DNA of 64,000 bases from Tepidiforma bonchosmolovskayae (GTDB lineage: Bacteria > Chloroflexota > Dehalococcoidia > Tepidiformales > Tepidiformaceae), in NCBI RefSeq assembly GCF_008838325.1, contig NZ_CP042829.1, positions 1,612,001 through 1,676,000 on the forward strand, read 5' to 3'. Every line of letters begins with the position of its first letter. Positions within the stretch are counted from its first letter, which is position 1. Positions 14,870-23,438 of the stretch are shown piece after piece. Position numbers and translations under genes: made by a program. Below the pieces are notes generated by a model that saw nothing but the letters and a program-made list of their open reading frames with translations, was not told the origin of the DNA and made no database searches.

Positions 14870-15735
14870 ACGCGCATGCCCCCTGCCGGGCGCTCCACCG
14901 CCTCAAGAATGGCTGCATGCCGCTGCACGGCTGCCCGGCCGGCGAGGAGGTCATCGCTTTCGGCCGTCCCGCGAAGCTGCGCTGCCCACGCCCGCAACAC
15001 GCGGGCCGCACCGTCGATGTCTTCCCGCCGACGGAATCGCCCCGGGACCGGCAGCCGTGGAGGCCGCCGCACGAGCACGCGCCCGTCACCCCGCAGCTCC
15101 TCCCGGTACCGCTGCCCATAGGCCACCCGCCAGCCGAAGGTCCGTCCGTCGGCCAGCTCGAACACCCCCTCCAGCCGGTCCTTGTCGCCGCGAACGTCCC
15201 GTACGTCACGAATCTCGGACCCGGTCAGCCATTCTGCGAGGTCGATGGCGTGCGGCAGCAGGTCATGCACGAGCCGCGGCTGGTCGACCGCACCCCAGCC
15301 TGCGGGGTCCGTCTCGAGCACGAACGACCACGTCGGCGCCGTGGCACCTTTCGCGCGGCGGTAGCCCTCCCAGCCCCGCCGCGTGTATGCCGCGGCGAAC
15401 TGTCCGCCCTCCGGCCACCGGTCAACCTCCCCTGCCGCAAGCGCCGCCGGCTTTTCGGTCAGCACGGCGAGCCCGGCCGCGAGCCCTGCCTCGACCTGTG
15501 TCGCATGGGCTGAAGGGGGGCTCAGCACCAGCAGTCCGTCAAGCGGCGCAGCGGCCAGCATCGCCTCCACCGATGGCCAGCGGCGCACCCCCGGCAGAGC
15601 GACAGGCCGCGGGTCGGCCAGGGCCGCAACCTCCATCCCCGGGACCCGCGCGAGCGCCGGGCCGTACAGCCGTTCGAACGCCCGCCCGGCCCCCGCAAGC
15701 CCGATTCGGAGGGGACGCAGCCCGGCGACTTCCAT
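14866..15735 (-). CDS. Gfo/Idh/MocA-family oxidoreductase
   Basis: A 289-residue NAD(P)-dependent oxidoreductase. The Rossmann motif 'IGLAGAGRAFERLYG' is at the N-terminus, followed by 'VEAMLAAAPLDGLLVLSPPSAHATQVEAGLAAGLAVLTEKPAAL' features in which the EKP triplet (about residue 95) is the family hallmark. A C-terminal sheet domain follows ('DLLPHAIDLAEWL'). Enzymes of this family oxidise or reduce sugars and cyclitols. ATG at 15735 directly follows the upstream stop. The order phosphodiesterase, oxidoreductase, glycosyltransferase points to sugar modification feeding a glycan. Confidence 0.88.
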   Translation of the reverse strand: MEVAGLRPLRIGLAGAGRAFERLYGPALARVPGMEVAALADPRPVALPGVRRWPSVEAMLAAAPLDGLLVLSPPSAHATQVEAGLAAGLAVLTEKPAALAAGEVDRWPEGGQFAAAYTRRGWEGYRRAKGATAPTWSFVLETDPAGWGAVDQPRLVHDLLPHAIDLAEWLTGSEIRDVRDVRGDKDRLEGVFELADGRTFGWRVAYGQRYREELRGDGRVLVRRPPRLPVPGRFRRREDIDGAARVLRAWAAQLRGTAESDDLLAGRAAVQRHAAILEAVERPAGGMRV

Positions 15736-15736
15736 C

Positions 15737-17224
15737 TCAAACCACCGGCGCGAAGGCCCGCCCTTCGAACCCACCCGGGGGCGCCAGCCCGAGCAGTGCG
15801 TACGACGTCGGGGCGAAGTCGCGGGCGTCGACCTCGCCCGCGGGCTGCAGCGGCACCCCGGCCGCCGGGCGGATGAAGCAGAACCCCCGCCCGGTGTGGA
15901 TGCCGTTCCGCCGCTCCTGCATCGGGTTCACGATGCGTCGGCCTGCCGGGTCTGTTGCTTCCAGCACACGGGCAAGCTCCCGGTTGCTGACGAGCAGCCC
16001 GTCGGGAAGGTAATCCGCCCGCGGTCCCGGGAACCGTTCGGCAATCCGCAGCAGCCCGCTGAAGACCGGCAGGCCCTCCGGGCTCCGGAACGGCAGCGCG
16101 GCCTCCTCCAGCCGTGTCAGCCATGCATCTGCGTCCTCCCGGTTCACGACCCCTGCCGCCTCGCGGCCGGCGATGCTGACCCGGGCTGCGAAGTCGGCGT
16201 CGTGGCTGACCGGAAAGACAGGGTCGGCGCCCGGGTGCGCGCCGCGGCCGTCGAGTGCGCCCTGCCGTGCCGCCCGTATGCCTGGCGGCAGCCGCTCCCA
16301 GACGAACCGGTGGACCGGGTCGGGCACCAGGTCGCGCACACGCCGGAGCAGGTCCGGCCTCGCCAACGCCGAAGCCAGGTCACGCCCCAGCGCAATCGCC
16401 AGCACCTGTCGCCCCAGCACGCTGTAGTCGACCTGGTGCTGCATGCCGTGCAGCGCGAAAAGCGCCACGGTCGTCCCCTCCCCCGCGGCGGCCAGCACGC
16501 GCGGCCATGCTTCGTCCAGCGGCTGCAAGACCTCCGCGATGAGGTCGAGGTTGGTTTTTCCCGCGACGACCTCCCGTTCCTCCGCGAGGTAGTGCCCCGC
16601 TTTGTGCGTTTCGCCGAACAGGACCACCACCAGGTCACACTGCCGATCCCCCGCCAGCTGCTCCAGCAGCCGGGCCCGCATCGCGACACCCTTCGAAAGT
16701 TTCTCGGCCATCCTGAGCAGGTCGCGCGGCGAGTGCGGCTCCACCGTGTCGAGGGAGAGAGGATGCGCGCCCCAGGCACGTCGGAGCTGCGGCAGCGCGT
16801 CGTCCGGCCAGCTCTCCGGGGCGACCTCGTCGTGGGTACCCCAACCGGAGATCTGCTGGACAAGCGGGTGCCGGGCCAGCGGCGCATACGGGACGTCAAC
16901 CACTGCGACCCGTTTCCCCGCCTCCGCCAGTCCCTGCCAGAATGGCTGATAGTCAAACGCCGGATGGGAGCTCCGGACGAATCGCATCTCCTCCGGCAGC
17001 CACTGCAGCCACCAGTACCGCCCGTGGTGCCCCGGCCCCATGGCCGACGCAAAGGTGGGCCAGATCGAGCCGTGAAGAGTGTCTCCGTCTGAGCGGACCG
17101 GCAGTTCGTGGGCTCCCGAGCAAAACGCCGCCAGGTTCGGCAGGCGGCCCTCCGCGATGAGGCGCCTGAGCCACGCGACCTCCATCGCGTCCAATGCGAC
17201 GAGCAGCAGCCTTCGCCTCGACAC
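15737..17224 (-). CDS. Alkaline-phosphatase-superfamily phosphodiesterase
   Basis: A 495-residue type I phosphodiesterase/nucleotide pyrophosphatase-like protein. The N-terminal 'LLLVALDAMEVAWLRRLIAEGRLPNL' supplies the first metal Asp. 'SIWPTFASAMGPGHHGRYWW' carries the nucleophile Thr region. 'FGETHKAGHYL' and 'ALHGMQHQVDY' correspond to the second metal-ligand set, and 'GIHTGRGFCF' to the last His. There is no signal peptide. The GTG at 17224 has AAGGAG 5 nt upstream. It heads the minus-strand glycan-type operon. The substrate (phospholipid head group, nucleotide sugar or other) cannot be told from sequence. Confidence 0.85.
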   Translation of the reverse strand: MSRRRLLLVALDAMEVAWLRRLIAEGRLPNLAAFCSGAHELPVRSDGDTLHGSIWPTFASAMGPGHHGRYWWLQWLPEEMRFVRSSHPAFDYQPFWQGLAEAGKRVAVVDVPYAPLARHPLVQQISGWGTHDEVAPESWPDDALPQLRRAWGAHPLSLDTVEPHSPRDLLRMAEKLSKGVAMRARLLEQLAGDRQCDLVVVLFGETHKAGHYLAEEREVVAGKTNLDLIAEVLQPLDEAWPRVLAAAGEGTTVALFALHGMQHQVDYSVLGRQVLAIALGRDLASALARPDLLRRVRDLVPDPVHRFVWERLPPGIRAARQGALDGRGAHPGADPVFPVSHDADFAARVSIAGREAAGVVNREDADAWLTRLEEAALPFRSPEGLPVFSGLLRIAERFPGPRADYLPDGLLVSNRELARVLEATDPAGRRIVNPMQERRNGIHTGRGFCFIRPAAGVPLQPAGEVDARDFAPTSYALLGLAPPGGFEGRAFAPVV

Positions 17225-17263
17225 GGGGGCTCCTTGCGGCAGCAGCCCTGCCGCAGCCCGAGC

Positions 17264-18472
17264 CTACACCGCCAGCGGGTTCTCCGCGATCGCCACCAGG
17301 TGCGGGCTCACCTGCGGCAGCCGGTCAATCCCCACCTCGTCGAGCACGCCGATGTAGTCGTGCAGCTGCTTCTCCCGCAGCTTCCCCAGCCGCTCGATCC
17401 CCGCCTGGATTCGCTCCATGTCCCCCGCAAAGAGCAGCGCCAGCGCCTCCCGCTCCGCATGGCTGTACCGCAGCTCGATGCTCAGCGCCGCCTCGGCCCG
17501 GCCCAGCCAGAACCGCACGTTCTCCCGCCCGCGCGGGTGGTGCTGGACGTACCACAGCAGATGCCGCTTGCCGTACTCCAGGTGCCGCCGCGAATCCCGC
17601 GCCAGCAGCGAGAACAGCTTCCGCTCCACCTCTGTCTTCGCGAAGTCGCCGTACGCCTCGAACAGCGTCAGCTCGTACGACTTGTAGACCACATCCACCG
17701 CCGTAATCATCTCAGTGAACTTCAGCGCCCCGTACCACGCCCGGTAGAGCGCCCCCAGCGGCGCCTGCCCGAGCCCGCCGCCGTTCGCCAGCGCCCGCTT
17801 CCGGAGCGCCTCCACCTTGTGCCCGGCGTCGTAAATCTGCGTCCCGAGGAACAGCTTCACATCGTGGAAGCCGTAGCTGATCGGCTCCAGCCACTTCGCG
17901 AGGATCTTCTGCTCCACCAGCCCGTGCCCGCTGTAGAGCGTGGCCAGCTGGCACACCGCCTTCTCGATCTCGGCCGGCAGCTCCGCCAGCCCTTCGTTCC
18001 AGTCCAGCTCCGTCGCCGGCGCCCACCGGTCGCGGATCGCGTCCTCGTACAGCTCGTCGACGCCCTCCGCCCAGACCTCGACCTTGTCGTAGATGTAGTA
18101 GCTCCCGGGCGCGTAGTTGTCCGGCGATGGGTGCGCGCCCCGCGGCGTGTCGTTCTCGTACGGCCAGTGGTCCGGCACCTGCCCGTACGTCCCGATATTG
18201 ATGTCCTTCAGCAGCAGCCCGCGCTCGCTCGGCTTCGCCCGCACGCCGCGCTCCGAACGGGTCCGGATGAGGTTGAACGTCAGGTTCGGCACCCGCTCCG
18301 GGTCCCGATCGACCAGGTCGAGGAACCCGCGCACCCGCTCCTCGGGAATGCGCATCATGGCGATGTTCGCCACCGTCACGTCCTTCAGCGGGGACGCCTC
18401 GATGCGGGCGATCGTCTCTTCGCTCCAGCCCAGTTCGCGGGCGCGGGTCTTCGTCGCGGTGCTCAGCTGCAT
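17264..18472 (-). CDS. R2-like ferritin-fold protein that has lost most diiron ligands
   Basis: A 402-residue homologue of the next upstream gene (18528). The shared core includes 'KLFLGTQI-x5-x-RKRAL-NGGG', 'FTEM', 'LTLF' and 'R-x-HLEYG' elements. Ungapped alignment with the neighbour shows that R2-type ligands are replaced: helix C Glu by Ala216 and His by Lys219, helix E Glu by Lys264, helix F Glu by Ser294. His297 remains, and Glu187 may replace the helix B Glu. It therefore probably cannot hold a normal diiron site and may act as a structural partner, as yeast Rnr4 does for Rnr2. The N-terminal 100 residues are unique to it. GGAAGG precedes the ATG at 18472. Confidence 0.85.
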   Translation of the reverse strand: MQLSTATKTRARELGWSEETIARIEASPLKDVTVANIAMMRIPEERVRGFLDLVDRDPERVPNLTFNLIRTRSERGVRAKPSERGLLLKDINIGTYGQVPDHWPYENDTPRGAHPSPDNYAPGSYYIYDKVEVWAEGVDELYEDAIRDRWAPATELDWNEGLAELPAEIEKAVCQLATLYSGHGLVEQKILAKWLEPISYGFHDVKLFLGTQIYDAGHKVEALRKRALANGGGLGQAPLGALYRAWYGALKFTEMITAVDVVYKSYELTLFEAYGDFAKTEVERKLFSLLARDSRRHLEYGKRHLLWYVQHHPRGRENVRFWLGRAEAALSIELRYSHAEREALALLFAGDMERIQAGIERLGKLREKQLHDYIGVLDEVGIDRLPQVSPHLVAIAENPLAV

Positions 18473-18527
18473 CGTTCCATCCTTCCGGGAGCTGCGTGGT
18501 TCAGCGGTGCGGTCCGGGAGCCGCCCG

Positions 18528-19583
18528 TCAGTTGACCGGGTCGAGGAATTCGCGCAGGCCCGGCGCCATCCGTTCGCGCCGGTCGCCCAACCCAATCACT
18601 TCGAGCCGGTGCATGTACTCGTTCACCTGCCGCTTCCGCATCAGCAGGAGCTTGGCGAACCCCTCGTCGATGTGTTCGATGCCCCCGCCGGCAAGGATCG
18701 CCAGCGCTTCGCCGGTCGTCGGGTTCGTCGTCAGGCTCGCCTGCTGGCTCTGCGCCAGGGCCCCCTCCTGGATGTCCAGGTAGTGGTGCATCTCTTCCTT
18801 CCGCCACGGTTCGGTGTCCATCACGTACTTCATGTGCGTGACCCCGAACGCCAGGTGGCGGCTCTCGTCCTGCGCCGCAAGCCGGAAAATCTTCTTCTCC
18901 GCCTCGTTCTGCGCAATCAGCTCGCCCATCCGGAACAGCGTCTGGACGAACCCCTCGCCCACCAGGTGCAGCAGGGCCGTCATCTCGGTGAAGTCATCCA
19001 CCGAGAGCAGGTTGATCGCGCCGAACCCGGCATCCACCATCCCGCCGCCGTTCACCAGCGCACGCTTCCGGAACACATCGAGGTGCCGGCTCTCATCCAT
19101 AATCTGCGTGCCCAGGAACAGCTGCGACTCGAAGTGGTCCGGGTGCACCTGCTCCATGAACCGCCCCGGCAGGTCGCCCGCGATGAACTCCACCTGCGTC
19201 AGGAACGTGCACAGCGTGCACATCGCCCATTCGAGGTCATCCGGCAGCGGCTGAATCGTCTCCCACGGGATATCCACTGCGCTCGACCACTGCCGCTGGT
19301 TCGCCTCTTCGTAGAGCAGCATCGCGCTTTCCGACCAGACGTCCGCCTTCGAACGGTACTGGCGCGCGTGCCGCGGCGACCGCGGGTCGGCGACGGCGCC
19401 CCGCGGCTTGAAGACCGGCGCCCCCGCTTCGTCGAGGTCGACGACCCCGTACCGCGTGAGCGTGTTGATCTGCTCGAGCGTGAGCCCCCGGCGGCTCGCC
19501 TGGAGCCGCGCGCCGGTCTCGGTGTCGAGGTTCAGCCAGTCGAAGTTCAGCCCGGGAACGTCCACAAATGCAGGCGACGTCAT
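18528..19583 (-). CDS. R2-like diiron/ferritin-fold oxidase, complete ligand set
   Basis: A 351-residue ferritin-like protein of ribonucleotide-reductase-R2 type. Expected metal ligands are all visible: Glu132 (helix B), Glu164 and His167 ('DESRH', helix C), Glu210 (helix E), Glu240 and His243 (second 'DESRH', helix F). The position of the R2 radical tyrosine, four residues after the helix C His, is Phe171, as in class Ic R2. No NrdA is nearby. A non-canonical R2, R2-like ligand-binding oxidase or N-oxygenase-type role is therefore possible. It is the first gene of a pair with the ligand-poor homologue. Start ATG 19583, GGAGG 8 nt upstream. Confidence 0.87.
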   Translation of the reverse strand: MTSPAFVDVPGLNFDWLNLDTETGARLQASRRGLTLEQINTLTRYGVVDLDEAGAPVFKPRGAVADPRSPRHARQYRSKADVWSESAMLLYEEANQRQWSSAVDIPWETIQPLPDDLEWAMCTLCTFLTQVEFIAGDLPGRFMEQVHPDHFESQLFLGTQIMDESRHLDVFRKRALVNGGGMVDAGFGAINLLSVDDFTEMTALLHLVGEGFVQTLFRMGELIAQNEAEKKIFRLAAQDESRHLAFGVTHMKYVMDTEPWRKEEMHHYLDIQEGALAQSQQASLTTNPTTGEALAILAGGGIEHIDEGFAKLLLMRKRQVNEYMHRLEVIGLGDRRERMAPGLREFLDPVN

Positions 19584-19613
19584 CGGGGCACCTCCAGCAC
19601 TCTTGATTGGCGC

Positions 19614-19619
19614 AGTATA
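19614..19619 (-). promoter_or_regulatory. Putative -10 box for the R2-like gene pair
   Basis: TATACT on the minus strand, about 30 bp before the ATG at 19583, close to consensus. The best -35 candidate (TTGCAG) is 20 bp upstream, which is long, so the -35 element is uncertain. Confidence 0.45.
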
Positions 19620-19683
19620 TCGCACGGATAGATCGTTCGCTGCAAGCGAAATCTTCCCCGGCCCCCGCCCCGGCGCCCCCGTC

Positions 19684-19711
19684 TTGGCAGCCGCAGCCGT
19701 TCTGCTATCCT
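19684..19711 (+). promoter_or_regulatory. Putative promoter of the leuA leader
   Basis: TTGGCA (19684-19689), a 16-bp spacer and TATCCT (19706-19711). The predicted transcription start falls at or next to the ATG of a 22-codon ORF at 19720, so the leader peptide would be translated from a leaderless message. Confidence 0.5.
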
Positions 19712-19719
19712 TACGTTCG

Positions 19720-19788
19720 ATGCGCCATTCCGACGCACTGCTTCGCGAGGTCGTGAACGCCCCGGACTCACCGGGGCGCGTCCTTTAG
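19720..19788 (+). promoter_or_regulatory. Candidate leuA leader peptide and attenuator
   Basis: A 22-residue ORF (MRHSDALLREVVNAPDSPGRVL) with adjacent Leu-Leu and Val-Val codons. Two of its three Leu codons are CTT, which is uncommon in the surrounding genes. Its second half overlaps a strong hairpin (8-bp stem 19758-19765 / 19771-19778, loop ACTCA) followed by CGTCCTTTAG. A second GC stem lies at 19829-19844. This is the layout of amino-acid attenuation ahead of leuA. The hairpin-CGTCCTTT ending also recalls T-box leaders, but no clear T-box sequence is present. The rest of the 387-bp gap upstream of leuA shows nothing else I can name. Confidence 0.45.
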
Positions 19789-19970
19789 CGCCGCGCCGGC
19801 GGACCGCGGCCCCCTGGGCGACTCGCACGGCCGGCAGCCCGGCCTTCGCCCTCTCCTCTGGCCCTCCCTCACCGCTCCGTCGAAACTCTTCATAAGAATT
19901 TCGTACGAATCATCCCGGCGCCGGCTGCCCCGGCCGCCCGTCCAACCATCCCCGCAGGAGTACCGTCCCA

Positions 19971-21521
19971 ATGCCCGAAAAGATTTACATCTTCGATACC
20001 ACCCTCCGTGACGGCGAACAGTCCGCAGGCGTCGCCTTCACGCCCGGCGAAAAGCTCGAAATCGCCCGTCAGCTCGAAAAGCTCGGCGTCGACATCATTG
20101 AAGCCGGCTTCCCCTGCTCCACGCCCGGCGACCTCGAAGCCGTCCGCACCATCGCCCGCGAGGTCCGCACGCCGACCATCTGCGCCCTCGCCCGCGCCGT
20201 CCCGGCCGACATCGACACCGCCTGGGAGGCCGTCAAAGAAGCCTCCGAGCCCCGCATCCACGTCTTTATCAACTCCAGCGACATCCAAATGGCCCACCAG
20301 CTCCGCAAGGACCGCGAGCAGGTGCTCATCCAGGCCGAGGAGATGGTGAAGCACGCCGCCCGCTACACCAGCAACGTCGAATTCAGCCCGATGGACGCCA
20401 CCCGGGCCGACCCCCACTTCATCTTCGAAATCGTCCGCCGCTGCATCGATGCCGGCGCCACCACCATCAACATCCCCGACTCCGTCGGCTACGCCATCCC
20501 CGAAGAGCTCGGCGCCTTCTTCCGCGCACTCTTCGAAAACGTCCCGAATATCCACAAGGCCCGCGTCTCCTTCCACGGCCAGAACGACCTCGGCCTCTGC
20601 ACCGCCAACACCCTCACCGCCATCCAGAACGGCGCCCGCCAGGTCGAGGTCACCATCAACGGTATCGGCGAGCGCGCCGGCAATACCTCGCTCGAGGAAG
20701 TCGTCATGGCCATCAAGACCCGCAGCGACTTCCTCCCCTTCTACACCGACATCAACACCCGCGAGATCTACCGCACCTCCAAGCTCGTCGAGCGCTACTC
20801 CGGCATGCCCGTCCAGTGGAACAAGGCGATCGTCGGCAAGAACGCCTTCCGCCACGGCTCCGGCATCCACCAGGACGGCATCCTCAAGCTCCGCGAAACC
20901 TGGGAAATCATGGACCCCGCCGAAATCGGCATCCCCCAGGGCACCCAGCTCGTCCTCGGCAAGCTCTCCGGCCGCCACGCCTTCAAGGAGCACATGGTCG
21001 AACTCGGCTACGAACTGACCGACGAAGAGCTCAACCGCGTCTTCGCCGCCTTCAAAGAGCTCGCCGATAAGAAAATCGAAGTCGACGACCGCGACCTCGA
21101 GGCGCTCGTCAACGAAAACGTCCGCGCCATGGACACCGCCGGCTGGCGGCTCGACCTCGTCCAGGTGTCCGCGGGTGACCACGCGACCCCCACCGCCACC
21201 CTCCGCCTCGTCGACCCCGACGGCAACATCCGGGTCGACGCCGCCGTCGGCACGGGCCCGGTCGATGCCGTCTACCGCGCCATGAACCGGATCACCGGCC
21301 TCGCCCCGCGCCTCACCGAGTTCTCCGTCAAGAGCGTGACCGAAGGCATCGACGCCCAGGGCGAAGTCACCATTCGCATTGAAGACGACAAGGGCCGCAC
21401 CTACACCGGCCGCGCCGCCGATACCGACATCATCGTCGCCAGCGCCCGGGCCTACATGAACGCCCTCAACCGGATGCTCGCCGTCCAGGCGCGCAACGCC
21501 GAGGTCCGCGCCAACCCGTAG
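19971..21521 (+). CDS. leuA: 2-isopropylmalate synthase
   Basis: A 516-residue LeuA, condensing acetyl-CoA with 2-oxoisovalerate in the first committed step of leucine synthesis. The DRE-TIM barrel start '[14 protein letters not shown]' gives the metal Asp and catalytic Arg. '[10 protein letters not shown]' and the '[16 protein letters not shown]' region carry the metal His and acetyl-CoA contacts. The 'HGSGIHQDG' motif follows near residue 300. Residues about 380-516 form the regulatory domain for leucine feedback. Length is typical of the short bacterial form. No other leu genes adjoin it. A candidate attenuator lies upstream. Confidence 0.93.
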   Translation: MPEKIYIFDTTLRDGEQSAGVAFTPGEKLEIARQLEKLGVDIIEAGFPCSTPGDLEAVRTIAREVRTPTICALARAVPADIDTAWEAVKEASEPRIHVFINSSDIQMAHQLRKDREQVLIQAEEMVKHAARYTSNVEFSPMDATRADPHFIFEIVRRCIDAGATTINIPDSVGYAIPEELGAFFRALFENVPNIHKARVSFHGQNDLGLCTANTLTAIQNGARQVEVTINGIGERAGNTSLEEVVMAIKTRSDFLPFYTDINTREIYRTSKLVERYSGMPVQWNKAIVGKNAFRHGSGIHQDGILKLRETWEIMDPAEIGIPQGTQLVLGKLSGRHAFKEHMVELGYELTDEELNRVFAAFKELADKKIEVDDRDLEALVNENVRAMDTAGWRLDLVQVSAGDHATPTATLRLVDPDGNIRVDAAVGTGPVDAVYRAMNRITGLAPRLTEFSVKSVTEGIDAQGEVTIRIEDDKGRTYTGRAADTDIIVASARAYMNALNRMLAVQARNAEVRANP

Positions 21522-21571
21522 CCCGCCCATCGCCCCGTACGCACCCGCCCGGGAGGGTAGAATCTCCGGCC

Positions 21572-22828
21572 ATGCCGGAGTCCTCCCGGGCGCCCCGCTT
21601 TTATGGCTGGGTCGTGGTCGGCGCCGTCTTCGGCGTCCTCTTCGTCGCCTTCGGCGCCGCCTACTCCTTCGCAGCCTTCTTCAACGCCCTCCGCGACGAC
21701 TTCGGCGCCACCCGCGGCGATATTTCCCTCGTCTTCGCCCTGGCGGGCTTCCTCTACTTCGGCCTCGGGTCCGTCACCGGCCTCCTCGCCGACCGGCTCG
21801 GGCCCCGTCAAGTCATCGCCGCCGGCGTCCTCTGCATCGCCGCGGGCATGGCCGCCGCAGCGCTCGCCCGCGAGGTCTGGCAGGTCTACCTCACCTACTC
21901 CCTCGGCGTGGGGGTCGGCGTTGGGCTGTCCTACGTCCCGGCTGTCGGTGTCGTCCAGCGCTGGTTCATCCGCCGGCGCGGCATGGCCTCCGGCTTCGCC
22001 GTGGCCGGCATCGGCGCCGGAACCCTTGTCATGCCCCTCGTCGCCGCAATCGCCATCGAGACCCTCGGCTGGCGGCCTGCATTCGTCCTCCTCGCGGCCG
22101 TCGCGCTCGCCATCGGCATCCCCTCCGTCCTCGCCATCGTCCCCACCCCCGCCGACCGCGGCCTCTACCCCGACGGCGACCGCGTGCCGCCGCCGGTGGT
22201 CGGCCCGGCCGGCGGCCCCACCGTCGCCCAGGTGCTCCGCACCCGCGCCTTCTGGCTCATGTTCGGCGCCGGCCTCTCCACCAGCCTCGGCATCTTCATC
22301 CCCTTCGCCCACCTCACCCCCTACGCCCGCGACCACGGCTACTCCGATGCCTTCGGCGCCCTCCTCGTCGGCTTCATCGGCATCGGCTCAATCGCCGGCC
22401 GCCTGGTCCTCGGCGGCTCCGCCGACCGCCTCGGCCGCCGCCGCTCCCTCGCCGGGACGTTCACGGCCATGGGCGTCTGCCTCGCCTGGTGGCTCGTCGC
22501 CACCCAGGCCTGGGCCCTGGTCATCTTCGCCCTCGCCTTCGGCGCCTCCTACGGCGGGTTCGTCGCCCTGATGCCGGCCCTCGCCGCCGACTACTTTGCC
22601 GGACGCCGCTTCTCCACGGTCCTCGGCCTCATCTACACGAGCGCCGCCGTCGGCGCGCTCGTCGGCCCCACCCTTGCCGGCGCCCTCTACGATGCCCGCG
22701 AAAGCTACGCCCTCCCCATCACCCTCGGCATCGTCCTCAACGGCGTCGCCGTCGCCTGCATGGCCCTCCTCCGCGACCCCGCCCCCGCCGGCCGCCCGGC
22801 GCCCTCGGCCGCGCCCGCAGCACACTAG
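21572..22828 (+). CDS. MFS transporter
   Basis: A 418-residue major-facilitator protein with 12 predicted helices. The cytoplasmic loop 2-3 motif 'GLLADRLGPRQV' and its repeat 'GGSADRLGRRRS' in loop 8-9 are clear. The overall pattern, starting 'RFYGWVVVGAVFGVLFVAFG', resembles the monocarboxylate/oxalate-formate antiporter branch. The substrate is not evident. TAGAAT lies 8 nt before the ATG with no well-placed ribosome-binding site, suggesting a leaderless transcript. Confidence 0.88.
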   Translation: MPESSRAPRFYGWVVVGAVFGVLFVAFGAAYSFAAFFNALRDDFGATRGDISLVFALAGFLYFGLGSVTGLLADRLGPRQVIAAGVLCIAAGMAAAALAREVWQVYLTYSLGVGVGVGLSYVPAVGVVQRWFIRRRGMASGFAVAGIGAGTLVMPLVAAIAIETLGWRPAFVLLAAVALAIGIPSVLAIVPTPADRGLYPDGDRVPPPVVGPAGGPTVAQVLRTRAFWLMFGAGLSTSLGIFIPFAHLTPYARDHGYSDAFGALLVGFIGIGSIAGRLVLGGSADRLGRRRSLAGTFTAMGVCLAWWLVATQAWALVIFALAFGASYGGFVALMPALAADYFAGRRFSTVLGLIYTSAAVGALVGPTLAGALYDARESYALPITLGIVLNGVAVACMALLRDPAPAGRPAPSAAPAAH

Positions 22829-22852
22829 CCCCCGCGGCGCCACAATGGGCCT

Positions 22853-23434
22853 GTGAAACGGTTCGCTAGCCTCGCCGCGCTCAGCCTCCTGGCCCTCGCG
22901 CTCCTCTCCGCCTGCGGCCTCAAAGACAAGTCCTACGCCACCTCGCCCTCGCTCCGCGCGCTCATCGGCACCACCACCGGCAACGTCGCCTTCCGTCCTC
23001 CCGAACCCCCGCCCGCGCCCGTCGAACCCCCGGCCGGCTGGGAAGTCACCTTCGCCCTCGCCAGCTTCTCCCACCTGGAGAACGACCAGCCGAGCATGCA
23101 GGTCGTCCTCCAGGTCCGCACCCACCCCGGCGCCGGCTTCGAACTCTGGCTCCTCGACGAAGCCGGCCAGGTGGTCGCCCGCTGGTCCGCCGGCGCGACC
23201 ACCAGCTACGTCGGCACCGTCTGCTTCCAGCTCGAACTCGCCCGCGATGGCGAAGCCGTCCCCCTCGGCTCCGGCGAACACCGCGCCATCGTCGCCTTCC
23301 GCGAATTCGGCGGCCAGGTCATGGCCGCCCGCGAAACCCGCGTCACCGGCAACGTGCCCCGGCTCGAAGGTGCGGTCCCGGCGCCGAACAGTCCCGTCTA
23401 CCGCGAAGCCCTTGCCTGCCCGAAGGGTTCCTGA
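22853..23434 (+). CDS. Putative lipoprotein, function unknown
   Basis: A 193-residue protein with a lipoprotein signal: a basic start, a hydrophobic run of Leu/Ala and the lipobox LLSAC (Cys about residue 21). A Pro-rich linker (about 48-62) leads to a beta-rich domain with 'VQVRTHPGAGFELWLLDEAGQVV'-type strands. No family recognised. It starts with GTG 6 nt after a CACAAT box, so it may be transcribed leaderless from within the gap after the MFS gene. Confidence 0.75.
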   Translation: MKRFASLAALSLLALALLSACGLKDKSYATSPSLRALIGTTTGNVAFRPPEPPPAPVEPPAGWEVTFALASFSHLENDQPSMQVVLQVRTHPGAGFELWLLDEAGQVVARWSAGATTSYVGTVCFQLELARDGEAVPLGSGEHRAIVAFREFGGQVMAARETRVTGNVPRLEGAVPAPNSPVYREALACPKGS

Positions 23435-23438
23435 ATCG

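Noticed and set aside
19740-19800. T-box riboswitch before leuA
   Set aside because: The hairpin followed by CGTCCTTT resembles a T-box ending, but no AGGGTGGNACCGCG-like T-box sequence or specifier stem could be aligned; kept only as an alternative to the leader peptide.
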